The notes under the pieces are model-generated. The model was not told where the DNA came from. It did no database searches and saw only the letters and a program-made list of their open reading frames with translations. From Pandoraea iniqua (GTDB taxonomy: Bacteria > Pseudomonadota > Gammaproteobacteria > Burkholderiales > Burkholderiaceae), in assembly GCF_902459685.1 (NCBI RefSeq), contig NZ_CABPSF010000001.1, positions 868,001 through 932,000 on the forward strand: a stretch of DNA of 64,000 nucleotides, in the 5' to 3' direction. The translations under genes and the position numbers were made by a program. Each line of letters begins with the position of its first letter. The first letter of the stretch is position 1. This document shows positions 59,033 to 64,000 of this stretch, piece by piece.

Positions 59033-59980
59033 TTAGCGACGACGGCGGGATCGTGAGGCGCTCACGACGCCGGGGGCCTCGGCAGGGGCTTCATGGGCGC
59101 CATGGGCTTCAAGGGTGTTCACGAGATGGTCGGAGAACGCCTTGACGCGGGGGCTTAGCTCGCGCCGTGAAGGGTACACGAGATAGAGGCCCGCTTGCGA
59201 GGACGTTGGCGTCGACTTGCCCGCCGGTGTGGCGAGCGCCCAACGCACGAGTTCGCCGCGTGCGACTTCGGGCTCGCAGGCGTGCTCGGGCAGGACGGCC
59301 ACGCCGGCCCCCTTGAGGGCCAACTGCTTGAGCAAAGCAAAGCTGTTGGTCGCCACCACCGGGTGAGCGGGCGCGTTCAGTGCGGCAGAGCGGGGCAGCG
59401 CGGCGGGGGCGGCGCGGCTTTTGAACGCCAGTTGGGGCGCGTCGGGCGTCTCAGATTCTCCATAGGCCGGATTGACGAATCTCCCGAAGCTGAAGGAGGC
59501 AATGCGCCGCGCGATGACGTGATCGCCGCCCGGGTTGCCCCCGCGAATCGCCATATCGAGGTTGTCGTCCACAAAATCGCTCACGCTGTCGTCGACGAGG
59601 ATGTCGAAGCGAATCTGGGGATGCGCGGCCCGAAACGAGACGACGGCTTCGCTCAACGTATCGAACGGAAAGTCGAACGGCACGCTCATGCGGATCGACC
59701 CGGCGAGTGCGGTCATACCCGACACACTCGCGACACCCTGATCTTCGGCCTCCCGCAACGCCGCAATCGCCGGGGCGACACGTTCGTAGTAAGCGCGCCC
59801 ATCGTCGGTCAACGCGATACGCCGTGTCGTACGGCGCAACAGCACCGCGCCGAGATGCGCTTCGAGGGCGGCCACGCGGGCGCTGACGGTCGAGCGGGGA
59901 ATATCCAGCAGGCGCGCCGCGCCCGAGACGGCGCCGCACTCCACGACGGTCACGAAGGCGAGGGTGGCGTTGAGATCCAT
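59033..59980 (-). CDS. LysR-family transcriptional regulator
   Basis: A 315-residue LysR protein beginning MDLNATLAFVTVVECGAVSG with the HTH in AARLLDIPRSTVSARVAALE and an effector domain (SIRMSVPFDFPFDTLSEAVV, then ALKGAGVAVLPEHACEPEVA). It resembles the DmlR/CrgA-like branch. It is encoded just upstream of, and on the same strand as, the long operon, with 43-80 bases between its stop and the operon start, so it may regulate that operon or the divergent cupin gene at 60105. The C-terminal 30 residues are Ala/Pro/Arg-rich and probably disordered. Confidence 0.87.
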   Translation of the reverse strand: MDLNATLAFVTVVECGAVSGAARLLDIPRSTVSARVAALEAHLGAVLLRRTTRRIALTDDGRAYYERVAPAIAALREAEDQGVASVSGMTALAGSIRMSVPFDFPFDTLSEAVVSFRAAHPQIRFDILVDDSVSDFVDDNLDMAIRGGNPGGDHVIARRIASFSFGRFVNPAYGESETPDAPQLAFKSRAAPAALPRSAALNAPAHPVVATNSFALLKQLALKGAGVAVLPEHACEPEVARGELVRWALATPAGKSTPTSSQAGLYLVYPSRRELSPRVKAFSDHLVNTLEAHGAHEAPAEAPGVVSASRSRRRR

Positions 59981-60104
59981 TGTCCATTCCATTGGCAAGT
60001 CTTGCCAATTTTAGACGGCTTATCGTGCAGATGCCGAGTCGGCAGAATGACGATGAACCTCACCGTGTGTGAGCCTCAATTTCCGGCAAGGAGCCAGACG
60101 TTTC

Positions 60105-60548
60105 ATGCAATCCGAATTCAATCCGCATGCCGACACCGTGTCGTTCGCCAACATGGCGGTTCGCCTGATCGAAGGTGTGAGCACGCCCCGCCACGACAGC
60201 GCACGCGATCTCACGATCATGGACATGACCGTCAATCCGCAGGGCGGTGCGCCGATGCATCGTTCGCTCGATGAGGAAAAGACGTTCGTTCTCACGCACG
60301 GGCGCTTGCGATTCACCGTGGGTGAGACGACGCAAGACGTCGCCGCTGGCGACACCGTCAACGTCGCGAAGGGCGAGGTGCACGGCTTCACGAACGACGC
60401 CGACACGCCCGCCCGCATGCTGCTGGTGTCGACGCCCGCGCGTCACGATGCGTTCTTCCGCGCCATGGCGGCGCTGCCGGTGCCGCACGAGCCCGAGGCG
60501 GTGCGCAAGGTGTGCGAGACCTACCGGCAGGTGATTCTGGGGTTGTAA
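60105..60548 (+). CDS. cupin-domain protein
   Basis: A 147-residue single cupin with APMHRSLDEEKTFVLTHGRL as the first metal motif and GDTVNVAKGEVHGFTND as the second, with intact His and Glu ligands. ATG 60105 has AGGAG eleven bases upstream, slightly long; GTG at 60069 is another option. It is divergent from the LysR gene and convergent with the class II aldolase gene, 12 bases away. Small cupins of this kind act as isomerases, dioxygenases or detoxifying sensors; no role can be assigned. Confidence 0.78.
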   Translation: MQSEFNPHADTVSFANMAVRLIEGVSTPRHDSARDLTIMDMTVNPQGGAPMHRSLDEEKTFVLTHGRLRFTVGETTQDVAAGDTVNVAKGEVHGFTNDADTPARMLLVSTPARHDAFFRAMAALPVPHEPEAVRKVCETYRQVILGL

Positions 60549-60560
60549 TCTCGCCCCGGC

Positions 60561-61367
60561 TTACTGGTCGAACGGCACACCCGCTGCGCGCAGCCGCCGC
60601 ATGGCGCTATCCAGATGGGCCCGCGCACTGTGCGGGTCGCCTGCGCGCATCTCGGCAGCGGTACGGCGCGCAATGGCTTCGGGCACCGGGCGAAGTTCGC
60701 GCCCGGTACTCATGGCCTTGCATTGCACTTCGCAGGCACGCTCGAGGTAGTAGAGGTCGTCCCACGCTTCTGCGATGTTCGGCCCTGCGACCATCACGCC
60801 ATGATGTTTCATAAAGACGATATCCGCGTCGCCCATCGCTGCGGCGATGCGGTCGCCTTCCTCATTGCCCAGCGCGAGCCCGTTGTAGTCGGTGTCGAGC
60901 GCCACGCGGCCGTAGAACTTCAGTGCCGTCTGCCCTGCCCAGACAAGCGGTTCGCCTTCGCTCATCGCGAGTGCGGTGGCCCACGGCATGTGCGTGTGGA
61001 AGGCGACGCGTACGCGCGGGTTGGCACGATGCAGCCGCGCATGGATGTAGAACGCCGTGGCCTCGGGCACACCGTCGCCTGCGACGACACTGCCGTCAAG
61101 GTCGCAGACCAGCAGACTCGACGCCGTGACTTCCTCGAACGCGAGCCCGAACGGGTTCACGAGAAAGTACCGGTCGCTGCCGGGCAGCATGGCCGAGAAG
61201 TGGTTGCAGATACCTTCTTCGAAACCGTGCATGGCCGCCAGACGAAAGCACGCCGCGAGTTCTTCGCGAGCGATGCGTACGGCAGGGGCATCGAGATCAA
61301 TGTCTGTCAGACGGCCATGCGGCGATGTCGTCGCACTATCGTTGGTCAGGGTCAGCGTGTGTGCCAT
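60561..61367 (-). CDS. class II aldolase/adducin family protein, intact metal site
   Basis: A 268-residue member starting MAHTLTLTNDS. The zinc motif HTH is present in VAFHTHMPWATALAM and a third histidine in FMKHHGVMVAGP; ELAACFRLAAMHGFEEGICN and HFSAMLPGSDRYFLVNP are the conserved N-terminal segments. It may be an aldolase or decarboxylase of a hydroxylated acid. A HAD hydrolase gene lies upstream on the same strand, 40 bases away. It contrasts with the other class II aldolase-like protein of the window (9679-10431), whose metal ligands are changed. Confidence 0.87.
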   Translation of the reverse strand: MAHTLTLTNDSATTSPHGRLTDIDLDAPAVRIAREELAACFRLAAMHGFEEGICNHFSAMLPGSDRYFLVNPFGLAFEEVTASSLLVCDLDGSVVAGDGVPEATAFYIHARLHRANPRVRVAFHTHMPWATALAMSEGEPLVWAGQTALKFYGRVALDTDYNGLALGNEEGDRIAAAMGDADIVFMKHHGVMVAGPNIAEAWDDLYYLERACEVQCKAMSTGRELRPVPEAIARRTAAEMRAGDPHSARAHLDSAMRRLRAAGVPFDQ

Positions 61368-61407
61368 GTCGTCGTCTCCATGAGCGAAGGGGCTGGCGTC
61401 GCGCGCC

Positions 61408-62118
61408 TTACCAGCCGCACCCGTCGAATAATGGCACCACCGCGTCGAGCGTGGGAAGTGTGGCGTCGGGCGTGTAATCGGGCAGGCGCTGGCGGCCCGT
61501 GCCGCGATCGATCCAGACGCAACGGAAGCCGATGTCGCGTGCCGCCGCGTGATCGAGATGCGGGCTGGCACAGATATGCACCACATCTTCCTTCGTTACG
61601 CCGAGCTGCGCATGCGCATGGTCGAACAGACGCCGGTCCGGTTTGTACGCCCCGGCCTGCTGCGCGGTGATCACGCGATCGATATGGCCGCCGAGCTGCG
61701 CTACGTTGCCCGCGATGATGTCGTCGTCCGTGTTGGAGACGATGCACAACCGGTAGCCGCGCGCCTTGAGGGCGGCCAGCGTGGCGACGACTTCGGGGAA
61801 CGGCGGCATCGCCGAAATATTGCCGGTCAGCACTTCGATGTCTTGCGGCGAGGCTTGCAGCCCGAGGTCTTGCAGGGCAAGCCGCAAGCCTTCACCGGCC
61901 ACGTCGCGAAAACGCTGGAACGGCGGCGTTTGCTCGAGCCGGTGCTCGTGATGATCGAACCGCGCGAGCATGTCGCGCGTGGCGATCCGGTGATCCGGCT
62001 TGCTCGCGAGAATGCGCTCGACGGCATTGCGCAAGCCTTCATCCCACTGGATCAAGGTGCCGTAGCAGTCGAAGGTAAGCCATTGCGGCCGGGAGCTTTG
62101 ATTGAGCGAGAGGGACAT
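61408..62118 (-). CDS. HAD-superfamily hydrolase (haloacid dehalogenase type II-like)
   Basis: A 236-residue HAD protein. The nucleophile Asp is in PQWLTFDCYGTLIQWDEGLR, the second motif in LCIVSNTDDDIIAGNVAQLG and the conserved Lys in GAYKPDRRLFDHAHAQLGV. The FDCYGTLI-W start is characteristic of type II L-2-haloacid dehalogenase-like enzymes, many of which are phosphatases. ATG 62118 lacks a good ribosome site; an upstream GTG at 62154 is possible. It probably shares a transcript with the class II aldolase gene. The two are divergent from the LysR gene at 62238. Confidence 0.83.
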   Translation of the reverse strand: MSLSLNQSSRPQWLTFDCYGTLIQWDEGLRNAVERILASKPDHRIATRDMLARFDHHEHRLEQTPPFQRFRDVAGEGLRLALQDLGLQASPQDIEVLTGNISAMPPFPEVVATLAALKARGYRLCIVSNTDDDIIAGNVAQLGGHIDRVITAQQAGAYKPDRRLFDHAHAQLGVTKEDVVHICASPHLDHAAARDIGFRCVWIDRGTGRQRLPDYTPDATLPTLDAVVPLFDGCGW

Positions 62119-62237
62119 GGCAGGTGGCGCGGGAAGCGCGTTATCGATGGGAACACCGCCAGCGTATGGTGTTCGCCTCATATTTTGAAATTAAATTAAA
62201 ATGTATCACTTATCGATAATGTAAATATGGTGCCGCC

Positions 62238-63086
62238 ATGCTCGATCTTGGCTTGCTCAGAACACTCGTTGCCGTCGTGGACGAGGGCAGCTTCACGCGC
62301 GCGGCCGAGCGGGTGCACCGCACGCAGTCGACCGTGAGTCAGCAGATTCGCCGTCTCGAAGACGACTTAGGCCGCCAACTGCTGATGCGTGATCGTTCCG
62401 GCGTGCTGGTCACGCCCACGCCGCATGGCGAGTTGCTGGCGCAATACGCGCGCAAGTTGCTGGCGATCTCGACCGAAGCGCTCGATGCCATGGAAAGCGA
62501 TAACCGCGTGACGACGGTGCGGGTGGGCATGCCTGAAGACTTCGATGCGCGACGCATGGCCGACATCCTGTCGCAGTTTGTGCGGGCGCAGCCGGATATC
62601 CGGCTCGAAGTGCTGGCGGGGATGAGTACGGATCTGCGCCAGCGGCTCGCATCGGGCGACCTTGAACTGGCGCTCGTGAAACGCGAGCCCGGACAAGGGG
62701 AGTGTCTTGCGGCGTGGCCCGAGCGATTGGTCTGGGCGATGGCGGCCGATGCAGGGGCGCAGGCCTTTGCCGATGCGCCGGTGCCGCTCGCGCTGTTTCC
62801 ACAGGGATGCATCTATCGGCAGCGCGCCATTCGCAGTCTGGATGCGCAGCACCGGCCGTGGCGCATTGCGTTCGGCAGTCACAGCCTGACGGGGATTCAG
62901 GCGGCGGTGTCGTCCGGGCTCGGGGTATCGGTGCTGCCTGAGAGTGCGCTGCTGGACGATCACACGGTATGCGACACGCTGCCCCCGCCACCGCCGTCGG
63001 AAATCGCATTGATCGACGGTGGCGGTCCGGCATCGGCGTCGCAACGTGTGCTGGCCGAATTTCTACGGCACACGGTGATGGCGTAA
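62238..63086 (+). CDS. LysR-family transcriptional regulator
   Basis: A 282-residue LysR protein beginning MLDLGLLRTLVAVVDEGSFT, HTH in RAAERVHRTQSTVSQQIRRL and effector domain (QPDIRLEVLAGMSTDLRQRL, then FGSHSLTGIQAAVSSGLGVS). The ATG lies in an AT-rich stretch (62182-62226) that probably contains both divergent promoters. Divergent arrangement with the HAD hydrolase and class II aldolase genes makes those its likely targets. Its 3' end lies six bases from the convergent MFS gene stop. Confidence 0.87.
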   Translation: MLDLGLLRTLVAVVDEGSFTRAAERVHRTQSTVSQQIRRLEDDLGRQLLMRDRSGVLVTPTPHGELLAQYARKLLAISTEALDAMESDNRVTTVRVGMPEDFDARRMADILSQFVRAQPDIRLEVLAGMSTDLRQRLASGDLELALVKREPGQGECLAAWPERLVWAMAADAGAQAFADAPVPLALFPQGCIYRQRAIRSLDAQHRPWRIAFGSHSLTGIQAAVSSGLGVSVLPESALLDDHTVCDTLPPPPPSEIALIDGGGPASASQRVLAEFLRHTVMA

Positions 63087-63091
63087 CGCGA

Positions 63092-64000
63092 TCATGCTGC
63101 GCCTGACGCCGACTCGCCCCGGCGCTCGCGCGCGTCGGCAGGCCCCATGCTCAATTGCACGGCCAGCGCACACAGGAATGCGAAGATGCCGGCGGCAAGA
63201 AATGCGCCGCTGAAGCCGCTGCTGTATGCCACACGACCGGCGTTGAGCAACGCGGTGTTGAGTGCTGTGGGATACAGATGCAGGGCCTGCGCGAAGTCGC
63301 CCGCTGAAATCGCATCGGCGAAGTCGAGCCGGGTGGCCACGTCGTGGGCCGCCGCGACCGGCGCTGCACTCAGCACTTGCGGCAAATGCGCCGCGACGCT
63401 GCGATGCACGCCCGCCGTGAGGACGGCGCCCAGCGCGGTATAGCCGAGCAAAATCCCCGAGAAGCGGAACGTCGTACTGATGCCCGAGGCCATGCCGGCG
63501 CGCTCGCGGGCAATCGTGCCCATGATGGCCTTCTGCGTTTCGCCGTTGAGCAAACCGCCGCCGCTGCCGAGGACGAACATTGCCAGCATCAGCGACAGCG
63601 TCGAATGGGCCAGACCCTGCGATGACACATACGACATCGCCAGATTGCCCACGCCGGTGAGTCCCAACCCGATCACGAGAATCCGGTACGACGGCAGCCA
63701 TGCCGCCAGCCGTTTGCCCACTTGCGGCAGCAGCAACATCGCCACGGCGAACGGCAGCATCGCAATACCTGCGCCTAACACCGACTCCCCCCGCGCATTC
63801 TGGAGAAATTGCGGCAACAACGAGGCCATCACTTGCGCACAGGCGGCGTAAGAGAACATGGCGAGCGTGGCACCGGCGAAGGGCCACGAGCGGAACAGCG
63901 ACAGGTCGAGCATCGGATGTTCACGTGCGCGTTCCACCATCGCGAATACGATGAACAACGCACCACCTGCCGCGATGCGCAGCAGGATGCCCGGGCTGGT
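63092..64000 (-). CDS. MFS drug exporter (DHA2-like), 5' end outside window
   Basis: Only the last 302 residues are present; the frame runs open to the right edge. Several hydrophobic helices are visible (ATLAMFSYAACAQVMASLLP, GIAMLPFAVAMLLLPQVGKR, YRILVIGLGLTGVGNLAMSY, LMLAMFVLGSGGGLLNGETQ) with the ASGISTTFRFSGILLGYTAL region typical of 14-helix DHA2 (EmrB/QacA-like) exporters. It should export drugs or other hydrophobic compounds using protons. Its partner membrane-fusion gene, if any, lies outside the window. Confidence 0.82.
   Translation of the reverse strand, partial: TSPGILLRIAAGGALFIVFAMVERAREHPMLDLSLFRSWPFAGATLAMFSYAACAQVMASLLPQFLQNARGESVLGAGIAMLPFAVAMLLLPQVGKRLAAWLPSYRILVIGLGLTGVGNLAMSYVSSQGLAHSTLSLMLAMFVLGSGGGLLNGETQKAIMGTIARERAGMASGISTTFRFSGILLGYTALGAVLTAGVHRSVAAHLPQVLSAAPVAAAHDVATRLDFADAISAGDFAQALHLYPTALNTALLNAGRVAYSSGFSGAFLAAGIFAFLCALAVQLSMGPADARERRGESASGAA

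Overview
The window is GC-rich (roughly 60-65% by eye), tightly packed, and free of rRNA, tRNA, CRISPR arrays and recognisable insertion sequences. Gene content points to the chromosome of a Burkholderiales beta-proteobacterium: many LysR regulators, AAHS-type aromatic-acid transporters, an OpcP-like trimeric porin, HglS-type lysine catabolism and a Ku/LigD pair. Family Burkholderiaceae is likely, and a Pandoraea- or Burkholderia-like genus is my impression only.

Layout. 1-3.1 kb: lysine catabolism (alpha-aminoadipate semialdehyde dehydrogenase cut by the left edge, and HglS) with a divergent LysR. 3.1-7.5 kb: YitT membrane protein, ilvE, a small hypothetical, a YfcF-like glutathione transferase and a LysR. 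7.6-13.2 kb: an uptake and ring-cleavage set (LysR, extradiol dioxygenase, class II aldolase-like protein, AAHS transporter, porin). 13.2-15.6 kb: aldo/keto reductase and divergent AraC regulator. 15.6-20.5 kb: non-homologous end joining (ligD, ku) plus two small stress-like proteins. 20.4-24.3 kb: a compact cassette that looks like a ribosomally synthesised and modified peptide (RiPP) system: 28-residue peptide, HExxH-like peptide-modification enzyme, CMD-family protein and MFS exporter in one coupled operon, facing a PAS-LuxR regulator.

24.4-31.9 kb: gentisate pathway (3-hydroxybenzoate 6-hydroxylase, gentisate dioxygenase, maleylpyruvate isomerase, fumarylpyruvate hydrolase, transporter) with divergent LysR, a clear promoter and operator. 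31.9-40.8 kb: a catabolic operon of unknown substrate behind a divergent GntR: NitT/TauT-type ABC importer, cupin, Ldh-family oxidoreductase, RidA, FAH-family protein, extradiol dioxygenase, amidohydrolase. 41-43.6 kb: a lone ruvA, a LysR, and a MerR with two TipAS-like domains. 43.7-47.4 kb: KgtP-like transporter, GhrA-like reductase, GntR. 47.4-59 kb: a long minus-strand operon combining an oligopeptide-type ABC importer with acyl-CoA ligase, SDR, thioesterase, quinone-oxidoreductase-like protein, DUF2817 peptidase, glyoxalase-like protein and a possible 39-residue leader membrane peptide. 59-64 kb: two LysR genes, cupin, class II aldolase, HAD hydrolase and a DHA2-type MFS exporter cut by the right edge.

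The window mostly imports and degrades aromatic and carboxylic compounds, each block having its own local regulator. The 20.4-24.3 kb cassette is the best candidate for an undescribed system. Family assignments come from reading translated motifs; no database search was run.
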